From the NCBI GenBank assembly GCA_004352715.1, contig SCFE01000077.1, positions 579,543 to 643,542 on the forward strand: a DNA stretch of 64,000 bases, given 5' to 3'. This stretch comes from Hofstenia miamia. Lineage: Eukaryota; Xenacoelomorpha; Acoela. Both the position numbers and the translations under genes were made by a program. The first letter of the stretch is position 1, and each line of letters begins with the position of its first letter. Shown here piece after piece: positions 1 through 11,471 of the stretch. The notes beneath the pieces are model-generated. The model was not told the origin of the DNA. It searched no databases and was given only the letters and a program-made list of their open reading frames with translations.

Positions 1-22
1 TGATCCTGTAAAGGCCCCATAA

Positions 23-259
23 AAGACACAGAATAAAATTGCAAATCATTTCACTGATGGTCGTCATCAGAATATATCAGCAATATATATTTCACAATCA
101 TATTACAATGTTCCAAAGAAAATAAGGACATATTGCACACACATGGTTTTATACACTCCTGTTGATAATCGTGATAAAAATTCAATTGCTAAGGATAATT
201 CTTTTAATCCAGACCTTTTTGAAAGCTTGTCTAACTATGACTATGACATATATATATGA
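23..259 (+). pseudogene. Polinton/Maverick-like packaging ATPase, C-terminal fragment
   Basis: An open frame enters from a stop at 20-22 and ends with TGA at 257-259; no start codon is present, so only a C-terminal piece of about 78 codons is visible. It contains FTDGRHQNISAIYISQS and then VPKKIR. This resembles the stretch after Walker B in FtsK/HerA-type DNA-packaging ATPases of Polinton/Maverick elements and large DNA viruses, where a 'GRH-N' motif, a hydrophobic strand and 'Q(S/N)' are followed by 'P..IR.N'. The Walker A and B motifs would lie upstream, outside the window or lost. It ends in a short Asp/Tyr-rich tail. The sequence after the stop (259-470) recurs at 5205-5390. Assignment is from motif pattern only; a cellular ATPase is less likely given the surroundings. 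Confidence 0.45.
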
Positions 260-470
260 TCATTATAAGCAAAGTGTATAATAAATTACATTTTTGTCTT
301 GTCTTAAACACGTATGTGGGTTTTACCACGTATGTTTATTAAATATTAGAAATTGCGAGTTTTTGCATAAACTAGTTCTGAAAAATTATTTTGCATTATT
401 ACTGAAATAAGTCATTACACTTCTAACGAGTATTATTATCTCTCTGATTCAAACATTTGTTATTTTACAG
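259..470 (+). repeat. Direct repeat unit, also at 5205-5390
   Basis: The stretch from the ATPase stop to about 470 is similar to 5205-5390. Shared landmarks are 'aagc-a-gtgta-aataaatta', 'tttttgcataaactagtt' and the near-identical 'agtattattatctctctgat' followed by 'tcaaacatttgttat'. The first copy carries about 50 extra bases near 305-350. The two copies flank the 1085-4487 palindrome in the same orientation, so they may be matching 3' flanks of two related mobile elements. Confidence 0.6.
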
Positions 471-1084
471 GTTGAAGATTGCACAATGCTAACTTCATCA
501 CTCAGAGCCATAGTGTAATGCATGCTTTTATATTTAGCACAAATTATACACAATTGATGAACATATAGTATATTCATTCCTTTGCATAGTATATCTTTGA
601 TTAATATTAATGCATGTTGAAATATACGTCTATACAAAATATATAATGTTAGACCCAAGTGTTGGGTTTTACATCTATGAATTATTTTCCTTAATACAGT
701 GTTGCATAATTAAAAACATTGTTACAATGAACATGTCATAACTATATTAACAGAAGCAAATACATCAGTTTGCCTAAAAANCCCAAATTCTAGAAATCAA
801 AAATAAAAACTTTGTCAAAAAATTATTATGCTTAAATTAATATTGTCAAAAACATTTATTGTTTTCAATTATATCACTTTGCCCAAATCATGGCAATCAA
901 AAATAAAAACTTCGTCAAAAATTTAATTTGCACAATTTAATTTTGCCAAAAATATTTCGTCACTAGATGGCGTCCAATCAAATCACTTCATTTCCACATG
1001 GCAAATAGCCACAGGTGTTACGAGAACTTCAGGGTGTCCCATAGGGACGGGGTCTCCCCGTCTATAACTACTACTAAACCATTA
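471..1084. other. Non-coding stretch with diverged ~100-bp repeats and a GC-rich hairpin
   Basis: No gene is recognised. Between about 775 and 960 a diverged motif ('gcccaaat..', 'aatcaaaaataaaaactt', 'gtcaaaaa') occurs twice, with a single ambiguous base at 781. At 1036-1062 two overlapping perfect inverted repeats occur: GTCCC-ata-GGGAC and GACGGGG-tct-CCCCGTC. These stand out because the surrounding DNA is very AT-rich. Confidence 0.4.
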
Positions 1085-4000
1085 AAATGAAGTGATAGAT
1101 CACAGTATAAAACACATGACAATTAAAAGTTTAAACAAATTCAATTAAAAATGTGTATTAAGAAACAAAGGACGTTTCTATTTATGATAAAGTATATAAT
1201 TCATTTAACATCAGACAGCAAATTCACAGCAATTCATTAAAATAAAATTGATTACATTTTGAAAGAAATATCTGTAAAACAAACTAGAGATAATATTGCA
1301 AAAAAGCATTAAGAAGCAAAACAATATCTATGATTTAATTAAACAAATAGCTGTGTATATTCATGCATGTAGAAAGTTGCATGCTTTCATAGACAATGTC
1401 AACATTACGTGGTTTTATCTATATCCCATTGTTCAAATGTCAAAATGTAACAAATTTTAAAAATGGGACAACCATGTAAAATTCCATTATGCTGCTGTGT
1501 GTACAAAGTTGCACTTCTTAACAGACAACGTTAACATTGCGTAATTTTTTATCTATACCTTATTGTTCAAATGTCAAAATGTATCCAATCATATAGATTA
1601 TTATATTTCAAACATGAAATTCAAAATAACTTTAAAAATTATCACGATTAAATAAACACTTTCAAATCATATATAACTAGAATTTTTTCATAAGTTGGAA
1701 AACAATGTCAATTATTATTACATGTTTTTCCCAATTTTTACAACTATGTAAATGAAAGATGCTACAAAACTAAAATGTTAATAAAGTAAAACGATTTATC
1801 AATCACCGTCTCTGGTACAAATGAAATAAATACTTTTTCAATACGTTTTCCTTGTCGAATTCAAGAATAAAATATTTGCAAGTAGAAATTTTAGTGTCAG
1901 ATGTACTAAAACCCATAGGAATACATCAAAAACTGGAGCTAAATCTGGAAATAAAATACATATTTTAGACTCTCAAATAGTGGAAAAATACTTGGAAGCT
2001 CAAAATGTATTGGTATTATCTCTTATGCTATGCTTTAGAAACTCTAACAAGGCTGGATATTGTTTCAAAAAATCTCTACATGACTTTAAAAAAATTAATG
2101 GGGAAATTGAGTTAAAATGTGGTTTTCCTAATTGTATATTGTGAGATATAAATTTTATATTTGAATACAATGAGTAAATCGCCTTGAAGAAGTATTTATT
2201 TCATTTTATCAATTTCTGATAATTGTAATTTAAGCTATTTATTTCTATATTTAGAAAATGTTCCTAGATTGTTTTAATTCCTAATGTACAAAATGTAGTT
2301 TAAATCATTAAACAATTGCTGTTGTGTTTTTATAATCTCATAAACAATTACAAGTATATATTAATTAGATGAATAATTTTAAGTACTATACATATGCTTA
2401 AATTTATTTTATATAGATTTGATATTCATCTTCAATTTAAAATTTTGCTTCTTTTCACTTGAAGTTATATATTTTGTAGAATTACTTTAATAACCATAAT
2501 CATTTTTCAATTTCATGAGTGCTTAATGCTATTTTGCAAACTGTGTATGAGTATGTGTTTTGTAAAATCAAAAAATTTAATCAGTTTTGCATAAATGTAT
2601 TTTTTATGAAAATGTGTTAGTCTTTTCATAATTAAAAATGTTTTGCAAGTTTCATTATATCTAATTGATTTGTTTTTGAAATGACGTTATGTATTCATTT
2701 GCGATTATCAAAAATTACTCATTGACTGAAGAAAAATGTGAATGTTAACACTTTTAACATTGTAAAGCTGTGTATAATATTGAAAGCATTTTGTATTTAG
2801 CTTAGAAATGTGGAGTTTCATTTTCCACTTTGTAGATCAATACATAAATGCACACATTAGGAATAATGTTAGCAATGATTATTATATCCCTTTAAAAACT
2901 CGATTTAAGAAACATGTGGTAAATTCCTAATGTTTAAAATTTATAAGTTTTTAAAGATATTATTGTTCAAAAAGGCAAAACCAAATCACAAAAAAACACA
3001 AACATGAAAAGAAAATATCCCAAAGGCAAGTAATACTGTCCCAAAGGGCAAAAACAAATCACAAAAAATTCAAAATGGAAAAAAAATATCTTAAAGGCAA
3101 GTAATAATGTTGCCAAAAGCCAAAAACCAATCACAAAAAAACACAAAAAGGAAAAGAAAATATACCAAAGCAAATAATATTGTGCCAAAAGACAAAACAA
3201 ATTACAAAACAACACAAAAAGGGAAAGAAAATATCCCAAAGGCAAGTAACATTGTGCCAAAAGGCAAAACAAATCACAAAAAAACACAAAAAGGAAAAGA
3301 AATTATCCCAAAGGCAAGTAATATTGTGCTAAAAGGCAGAAACAAATCACAAAAAATACAAAGAGAAAAAGCAAGCATGTAAACTCAAAGAAAGAAAAAA
3401 TGTCGGAAAAGAAATGTAAGTCCAAACATGGAAAAATATTGGAAAAGAAATGTAAGTCACAAACGTGGAAAAACCATAGACTTTGTAAACTCAAAGAAAG
3501 GAAAACGTCAGAAAAAATGTAAGTTGAAATGCTTTATATATATGACATCAATAAATGTTAATAACCAACGTACGACACTAATAACATATCAACAATTTTG
3601 AAACGTTTCATATAAAAATTTTTACTTGCAAATATTTTATTCTTGAATTCGACAAGAAAAACGTTTTGAAAAAGTATTTATTTCATTTGTACCAGAAACG
3701 GTGATTGATAAACCGTTTTACTTTATTAACATTTTAGTTTTGTAGCATCTTTCATTTACATAATTGTAAAAATTGGGAAAAACATGTAATAATAATTGAC
3801 ATTGTTTTCCAACTTATGAAAAAATTCTAGTTTTATATGATTTGAAAGTGTTTATTTAATCGTGATAATTTTTAAAGTTATTTTGAATTTCATGTTTGAA
3901 ATATAATAATCTATATGATTGGATACATTTTGAAATTTGAACAATAAGGTATAGATAAAAAATTACGCAATGTTAACATTGTCTGTTAAGGAGTGCAACT

Positions 4001-4487
4001 TTGTGCACACAGCAGCATAATGGAATTTTACATGGTTGTCCCATTTTTATTATTTGTTACATTTTGACATTTGAACAATGGGATATAGATAAAACCACGT
4101 AATGTTGACATTGTCTATGAAAGCATGCAACTTTCTACATGTATGAATATACACAGCCAGTATAATGGAATTTCACATTGATGAAAGAACTACCCTGAAA
4201 GTTTTCAAACATTTTGGTAAGCTATTTGTTTAATTAAATCATAGATATTGTTTTGCTTCTTAATGCTTTTTTGCAATATTATCTCTAGTTAGTTTTACAG
4301 ATATTTCTTTCAAAATGTAATCAATTTTATTTTAATGAATTGCTGGGAATTTGCTGTCCGATGTTAAATGAATTATATACTTTATCATAAATAGAAACGT
4401 CCTTTGTTTCTTAATACACATTTTTAATTGAATTTGTTTAAACTTTTAATTGTCATGTGTTTTATACTGTGATCTATCACTTCATTT
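1085..4487. repeat. Large palindrome (foldback-like): arms ~1085-1887 and ~3614-4487
   Basis: The left arm, read backwards on the other strand, matches the right arm almost base for base. Both arms contain (in opposite sense) the GTGATCTATCACTTCAT terminus, the TTAATTAAATCATAGATATT block and the ACGCAATGTTAACATTGTCT block. The right arm has about 60 extra bases around 4153-4215, or the left arm lost them. The centre (about 1888-3613) has no recognisable gene and holds the 72-bp minisatellite. Long inverted repeats around a non-coding core resemble foldback transposons or a deletion derivative of an element with long terminal inverted repeats. Outer ends start with aaATGAAGTGATAG; no direct target duplication was found. 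Confidence 0.75.
2967..3375 (+). repeat. 72-bp Lys-rich minisatellite, open in frame
   Basis: About 5.5 copies of a 72-bp unit built on 'gtgccaaaaggcaaaacaaa'. Because 72 is divisible by three, the array is open on both strands. On plus it would read a 24-residue Lys/Asn-rich repeat (VPKGKTNHKKTQKGKENIPK, then ASNI) from ATG 3107 to a stop at 3380-3382. There is no signal peptide, domain or conserved context, and the array sits in the loop of a palindrome. I treat it as a tandem repeat, not a gene. Confidence 0.7.
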
Positions 4488-5107
4488 GACTTGTTTATTA
4501 ATCATTAATTTAGATACTACNATTTGAACAATAAGGTATAGATAAAAAATTACGCAATGTTAACATTGTCTGTTAAGGAGTGCAACTTTTTGCACACAGC
4601 AGCATAATGGAATTTTACATGGTTGTCCCATTTTTATTATTTGTTACATTTTGACATTTGAACAATGGGATATAGATAAAACCACGTAATGTTGACATTG
4701 TCTATGAAAGCATGCAACTTTCTACATGTATGAATATACACAGCCAGTATAATGGAATTTCACATTGATGAAAGAACTACCCTGAAAGTTTTCAAACATT
4801 TTGGTAAGCTATTTGTTTAATTAAATCATAGATATTGTTTTGCTTCTTAATGCTTTTTTGCAATATTATCTCTAGTTAGTTTTACAGATATTTCTTTCAA
4901 AATGTAATCAATTTTATTTTAATGAATTGCTGGGAATTTGCTGTCCGATGTTAAATGAATTATATACTTTATCATAAATAGAAACGTCCTTTGTTTCTTA
5001 ATACACATTTTTAATTGAATTTGTTTAAACTTTTAATTGTCATGTGTTTTATACTGTGATCTATCACTTCATTTGACTTGTTTATTAATCATTAATTTAG
5101 ATACTAC
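3934..5107 (+). repeat. 587-bp direct duplication across a single N
   Basis: Bases 3934-4520 and 4522-5107 are essentially identical (one g/t difference seen in 'caactttgtgc' versus 'caactttttgc'). They are joined by one N at 4521. The unit is the outer part of the right palindrome arm. A lone N between near-perfect copies is typical of two contigs whose overlap was not merged, so this is more likely an assembly duplication than biology. Confidence 0.8.
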
Positions 5108-5204
5108 CATGTGAAATTCATAACATGCAAATACATATTGCATTTGTTTCCTACAGCATTCCCTCAAAAACAATGATGATAAACTAACACAATAGACACA
5201 TTAA

Positions 5205-5390
5205 TAGTGTGATATCATTTTAAGCAAGGTGTAGAATAAATTATATTTAAATTGCAGGTTTTTGCATAAACTAGTTTTTGGTTTTTTCCAAAAAAAATTA
5301 ATTTGTTTTATTACCAAAATAGAGCAATACACTTTTTAATAAGTATTATTATCTCTCTGATTCAAACATTTGTTATTAGGTTTTACTGAA
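5205..5390 (+). repeat. Direct repeat unit, second copy of 259-470
   Basis: See 259-470: same order of landmarks, ending with the identical 'aagtattattatctctctg' block. It lies just outside the right palindrome arm and directly before the 52-bp array. Confidence 0.6.
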
Positions 5391-5399
5391 TAAAAAAGG

Positions 5400-5607
5400 A
5401 AGTATGTAAAGTAAAACATGCAAACTAAATTAATGTGTGATGTATATTAACAAGTATGTAAAGTAAAACATGCAAACTAAATTAATGTGTGATGTATATT
5501 AACAAGTATGTAAAGTAAAACATGCAAACTAAATTAATGTGTGATTTATATTAACAAGTATGTAAAGTAAAACATGCAAACTAAATAAATGTGTGATGTA
5601 TATTAAC
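5400..5607 (+). repeat. 52-bp tandem repeat, four copies
   Basis: Four consecutive near-identical 52-bp units begin at 5400, 5452, 5504 and 5556, each starting 'aagtatgtaaagtaaaacat' and ending 'gtatattaac'. Copies differ by one or two bases (gtgatttat in the third, aaataaat in the fourth). There are no unique spacers, so this is not a CRISPR array. Confidence 0.95.
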
Positions 5608-6250
5608 AAGTAAAAAATTGTTTAAATTATAAACAATAGACTGTAAACAAATATTACAATGAAAACCAATATATTGCATCATGTGACAGATACACAGATG
5701 GCCAAAGTACACAATTACATCATAACCACACAACACATCCCCACCCAGGTCAAAAGATCATTTGTGCCACAGGGTTGCTGCAGCCATTACTACTAATATG
5801 GCCCCATGGCAAAAATTATTTTGCAAAACAGAAATTGCTTTTCCCTTCCTAAGTGAGCTGGAACCAAATTCAAAATATTAATTGGACTTAAAGTTCTTTG
5901 ATGTCAGAATAAACCTCTGATACATTTTGGGTGTTAACCAAGTATTGTGTTGAAATTTATCATGTAATTTTTCCTTGTATATATTTTTGCATAAATAATT
6001 GATTTTTAGCTAGAACCTCTGAAAATAAGAGATGGTGTTACAAAGTAATATAAAATATATTGGGTAGGTTGCCAAAGCATTGGCAAGCATAAATTATTTT
6101 TTAAAACTACCCATTTTCAATGTACTTCAATCTTAGAAATATATGCATAATTTCAACAAAGCTTATTAGCACATAGAAATGTTGATAATTCCATTGTTTT
6201 AATTAGCACAATGTGTTTTTAATGCACTAGTCAGTGTTGCATAGAATTTA
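5608..6250. other. No recognisable feature
   Basis: AT-rich sequence with no supported coding region, repeat or RNA gene. Confidence 0.5.
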
Positions 6251-6342
6251 ATTGTGAACGATGGTTTCTCCTTTACTTGGTAAGTCGTTTTTATATTTTG
6301 AAATGTGTTGCTCTATAGTCTGTTGCCTTTTGATGTTAAGCA

Positions 6343-7024
6343 TTGCTCTTATGTACCAACTATGCCAATGTACTCTACACAGATATAAACCAACAATTTC
6401 TCATGAAATTCCAAGTGCAACTAAATTGGGCTATTAAAGTAGCAGTAAATAATCATAGGTTTAATAAGAATAATGAATATAGAAAAATTTCAAAATTATT
6501 TTTACATCCGCAATGTTACATCCATATAAATGTCTTAAAGACATTCTTCAAAATAGTTAACAATACTTTCCCATACTACAAAAATGACTTTCTTGCTGCA
6601 AAATTAGTCAATAAACAAAATAAAAGAACACACATAATTCAACCTATTAGGTAGAAGAAACGAATAATGAAAAATTCATTTCTAAACACAGCTATAAATA
6701 TATGGAATGAATTACCAACATATATTAAACAAATAAGTAAATTAAAAAACTTTAAAATGAATATTAAAAAATATTTTTGCACTTATAATATAAAAAAACT
6801 GAAATGGCGAGGTTATAAATTTTATAATCCTGATTACTCTATTAATAGAAACTAACAATCGCCATAGCCCAAGTTAACCACTTTTTATTTGTAAATAGTC
6901 ATTGTTTTCTTTTCTTTGTTTAATTTTGTATTACTTTCTTGACGCTTTCAGAATTTGTTATCAGTATTTCTATTTATTGTTAAAACAATTTCTGAATATA
7001 GATTTTTCTTTCTTTCTTTCTTTC
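6343..7024 (+). mobile_element. Non-LTR retrotransposon, decayed 3' end
   Basis: Two consecutive plus-strand frames (6343-6654 and 6667-6855) read like the C-terminus of a non-LTR reverse-transcriptase protein. The first has the 'LNWAIKVAVNN.R' and 'I.VLKTFFKIVNN' helices; the second has the typical 'SFLNTAINIWNELPTYIK' motif followed by a Lys-rich end. The frames are separated by a stop. About 150 bases of 3' UTR follow, then a (TTTC)n tail at 7000-7024, as expected for the 3' terminus of such an element. The catalytic RT core and endonuclease are absent, so it is a 5'-truncated copy and cannot move by itself. Confidence 0.7.
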
Positions 7025-8686
7025 AATGCAAAGTTTACTTTTTGAAAAAATTGTTCGTGTTCAAATTTAACCGTTATGCCTAAAATTCTTAAGGTGATTT
7101 GAATAATGGTATAACAAATTCATAAAAAGATTGTACATCCGTTATTTTTTTCTAAGTTCACATTTACATGGCATAAATAGGAGCAATGCGCTTACAATTT
7201 GTTACTAAATTTGAAAATAAAAAACAATGTAATGTTTAGATCTCTTCTATCAATAGAAAACTTGGAAATTTTGGGAGGTTGAATTTTTATGTCCCACACA
7301 TGTTATATTGTACACATAACACACAACTGCAAGCCTGCAGGACTCCCTAGAGAAATAATAAAATTGTTTATTTTTAAAAAAAATCCAGCCGCCAAACATC
7401 CGAATATTAAGTGATTTGATGCAAGTCGTTTCATCCTCTCCAAGTTCGCATTAAAAACGTTTTTCCTGTAAGTAGTGAATGCAGTAATTGATACTTGAAT
7501 TTGACAGGTTCGAAACTAGTGCCATGTCTAATTAAATTTTGAATCGCATAATCTATTACAACTCCATCAATGTGGAAAATTCGGACCATAAAACTACGAA
7601 TTAAAATTTAGCTAAGATACGATTGATTAGGTTACATTAAGACTATGCACATGTCTAGTTAAAAATAGTGTAAAGTAATTAAAAATATATAATTAGCTTT
7701 GAATCTACTAATTAGCTGATTATAGCATCTTGGTTTTTTAAGACAATATATCGGTATCCAAAAGTTTGTTTTTAAATAAGAAAATATATATATCACAAAC
7801 AGTCAAATTTTACATATATCTCATGCGATAATAGAATTTCATATTTTAAGACGATTTCACTTCACAAAATTTGTGCATTAAATTGCAAAAACATCATCAA
7901 GAGATTGCTAAATCGGGTTTGGTACGCCAGTATTTTTTACACTAGTTATTGAGGAAAGCGAAAATAATAAATAGAAAATCTCTAGGATAAGTTTGTGCTC
8001 ACATTTGACATTTATAAATAAATGCATTTTGCACAAACATATAATAAATCATTGCTCTGAGGTGACAAGAAACAAAGATACGGATAAATATATTTCACAG
8101 AATTAAAAAAGTGTATGTAGCTTTCTATGTCAATAACTAATTACAAATAAAAAAATCACTAGGGTCTGCTGCATTAGCAACAATGCGGATGGCGACTTGC
8201 AGATACCTAAATCTCGTTATAAGCATCGTACCACAGCTTGCCAGATTTCTTCAGTGAGCTAAAGGAAAGTTATAGTCGAAACAAAACATTTACATTGTTG
8301 ATATATATTATTAGCAATACGGTGTCTATATTCAACATTGTAATTTCTATACTTCATGCTTCTTGTTACTTGCATATTTGTTGCGTCTTTATTTTAAGCC
8401 ATTTGTTAAGTGAAGAAATTGCTTGACCGTTTAGATCTGCAAATCTTTTGTCCACTCAATATATAAAAACATTGGGAATAACCAAACAAAATAAATGGTC
8501 AGCATGTATAATCATACAATTTGTGACACGAATTGTGAGGACCTTAATAATTACAAAATATTAATCAATTTTATATATGATAATAAAGCAAATTACCCAC
8601 GTTAGTCGTTAGTCACAGCAAAATAAACGATTTTGAGTAGCAACACGAAATAAGAACACAGGGAAAAAATTTATGTTGAAACCTTC
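7025..8686. other. No recognisable gene; 3' flank of the Tc1-like element at its right end
   Basis: AT-rich DNA without a supported coding region. If the hAT element at 8695 is removed, the last part joins seamlessly to the 3' side of the Tc1-like transposase remnant that resumes at 11472. Confidence 0.4.
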
Positions 8687-8694
8687 AAAACAAT

Positions 8695-11463
8695 CAGTGT
8701 CGCATTAACCATAAGGCAAACAAAGCAAATGCCTTAGAGCCAGCCAAAAATCCAGGGCAAAAGTTTAGGTCACAAAAAAATGGAGGAGGGAGCATTATTA
8801 ATTTTATCGTCTCTCATAATGATATAGTCAAATGTGGTAATCATTACGCACTTCTTGTGGTGAAAGTAAGTCCGAAAGTCAACATTGAAGTTTTGTTAGT
8901 CGTTAAATTAAGCTGCTTTCTTTCTCAAAGGAAATCAAAGCAGCTTAAAAATATTTATTCTTAGCTATACAGGAGAACTACTACAAAATATGTGACAGTT
9001 GCATATTACGGTCTGCAATGCTTTTCTGGGTGTTAAATATTTTCCACTCTTTGTTGCCAGGTAGTGCTGAAGTGTTTTCAGAATTTATTGTTTTGTTGAT
9101 TCATGTCTTTATTTGTGTTATACATTTCTTATTCTTTATTGTCATTGCACAAACTTTATCAAAGACTTATGTTGCATTTCTACTTTTCAGATTAATGTTG
9201 AGTTATGTCAAAACGTAGAGGTGGTTGGAAGCGAGCAAATTAATTAAAGAAGAAAAAAGCAATGAAGAAGTGCTCAAGAAAACACATAAAGTCACTTCAA
9301 ATTTTCACTCTCGTGGACAAGAAAGCTACATATGTTGGTGCTTCTGCTACTGATAGTTCCCCCATCATCATCTCAGGTGGGTAGTGATCATGAGGAGGCT
9401 GTTGAAGCTGGACAAGCTCAAACTTTAGAAGACAGAGCTGATACAGCGTCAGGATCCATTCCAGATGATGTTGGGCTTTTTGGTGACATAACAAATCATG
9501 TGCGTAACATGTGCGTAACATGTGCATCAGCCTGGGAATAAGCCATTTTTGAAACTTGCCATACAATTATCCAGAAACAAAGTGAGTACTCTGGAGTAAA
9601 TCGCTTCCTAAATTCGAGTGCTTTCAAACGGGTTTCGCCAAATGGTGATACCGTTGATCGTGATTGCCTTGTTTATTCTCCAGCCACGACCTGTGTCTTC
9701 TGCTTTCCCTTAATTCTGTTTTTATCTGACCGCTCACAGTTGTCTGACTCAGGATTTAAGGATTGTAAGAATATGGCCCAATACTTAAGAGCCCATGAAA
9801 TCAGATCAAAGTACATAAAATCAGTTCTGACACTATGTCAAAGAGGTGTTACTGATGGGAGATTTTAAAGTCACGATATTTCTCAGTTTCAGTAGATTCT
9901 ACTCCTGATATTACGCAGTGACCAGCTGACCATCATTCTTCGTTACATCAATATGATCGATTACCAGCCTGTGGAGCGTTTTCTGACACTTATCAATATC
10001 TCCAGTCACACAGGGCAGAATCTTGCTGACACTCTACTTCAGTACTCGTCAGATCAGGACATCGACTTCAAACATTGCCGTGGTCAGACATACAACAATG
10101 CAAGCAATATGTCTGGTAAATATAATGGTATGCAACAAATCTTAAAAAATAAGAACACTTTAGTGGATTACATTCTTTGTGCTTCCCACTCTTTGAAACT
10201 AGTTGGTCAGTCAGCTGTGGATTATTCTGTAAAAGCAGTTTTATTTTTTGACGTATTACAGCGCGTTTATGCATTCTTTGTAGCATCAACACATCGTTGG
10301 GGTGTCCTGATGACCCATTTTAAAATCAAAATGAATGCCTCGTTCTAAAATATCCGTCAGATACCCGGTGGTCTGCTTGAGCTGATGCTGCGGGAGCAGT
10401 CTTTAAGAGGTACCACCAATTTCAAAGTGCTCTTAAGGAGATCTCAGTGGATCCCAATCAAAATGGTATCACAAGGACTGAAGCGGGTTCATTGGCCACA
10501 AAGCATATGGATACCATTGAATTTACCCTTATGTGTCAACTTTGTAACGATATTCTGCAGCGGTTCAACATCAGTTCCAAGTTGCTGCAAAGTTCTACCA
10601 TCGAGTTAACTCCCGCTATTGGTCTGCTGAAGACCTTGGCTACATTCTTCGATGAATGCTGAGAAAAGTTTGAGGTTCATGAGCAGCTAGCAAGTGACTG
10701 CCGCGGCAACAATACATATATATCTGAAAGTCGGAGACAACCAAAGCAAATTAATGATGGAAATGCTACAGATGCTGTGGAAGGGATGTCAGGTCAGCAA
10801 AAGTTTAAGGTCAATACCTTCTATGTCATCATCGGTCAGCTGAAAAATGCTTTGCAGAAACGTATTGAAGCTTATTTTTTTGTGCGGCAGAAGTTTGGTG
10901 TTCTGACTGAGCATGATTCCATGTCTGAGGAAGATATTGATGTTAAAGGATTGGTTACTGTGTATTAAAAAGATCTGTGTTCTGATTTTCCAGCAGAATT
11001 TCGACAATTTATGTCCTGGTATAATCAACAGAGACACAATGAAGAAGGTGAGGGATCAAGTGCTCAGGAGATGTTTCAAATTCTGCACATTTCTGCTGTG
11101 TATCCAACATTTCCAAATACTGAACTAGCACTGCGGATCTACTTATGTCTGATGGCAACCAATTGTTTAGGAGAACGCTCGCTTTCGCAACTCAAAAGAA
11201 TTAAAGATGAAAACGATCGATAATGGGTCAAAAGCGTCGTGGTGTACTGACACTTCTTTGCATTGAAAGTGATTTGCTCAACAAGGTTAACTTCAAAAAC
11301 CTAATTGACAATTTTGCAGTTGTAAAAGCGCGCAAAGTAACTTTGCCAAAGTTGTGTTAAATTGAAATGTTCTTCTTTTGGTCGATAAATACAAAATACC
11401 TATATTTTCAGGCCACTTGCTAAAAATATGCCTTAGGGCCAGCAAAGCCTTAATCCAGCACTG
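8695..11463 (+). mobile_element. hAT transposon, full length, with 8-bp target duplication
   Basis: The left terminus reads CAGTGTCGCATTAACC. The right terminus, read on the other strand, is CAGTGCTGGATTAAGG. These are imperfect terminal inverted repeats of the CAGTG type. Inside both ends lies a related 'ATGCCTTAG.GCCAGC' block. The flanks 8687-8694 and 11464-11471 are both AAAACAAT, a perfect 8-bp target-site duplication, which is the hAT signature. The 2769-bp element carries a transposase pseudogene on the plus strand (9206-11360). Confidence 0.93.
9206..11360 (+). pseudogene. hAT transposase, TTF zinc finger/DUF4371 type, broken
   Basis: Family role: cut-and-paste transposase acting on the element's own ends. 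Reading from ATG 9206, the N-terminus MSKRRGGWKRAN is of the usual basic type for this group. A TTF-like zinc-finger remnant follows around 9650-9720 (YSPATTCVFCFPLILF). The DUF4371/RNase H-like core is at 9953-10348, with CRGQTYNNASNMSGKYNGMQ and the 'C.SHSLKLV' motif. The hAT C-terminal dimerisation region is at about 11080-11223 (LRIYLCLMATNCLGERSLSQ), and the last part, RRGVLTLLCIESDLLN, continues in another frame to a stop near 11358. Many stops and frameshifts separate these pieces, so no functional protein is made. Confidence 0.85.
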
Positions 11464-11471
11464 AAAACAAT

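Noticed and set aside
3107-3382. Lys-rich 91-codon frame as a gene
   Set aside because: It is a translation of a 72-bp minisatellite that is open on both strands, without a domain or gene-like context.
5400-5607. CRISPR array
   Set aside because: The 52-bp units abut directly with no spacers, and the genome is eukaryotic.
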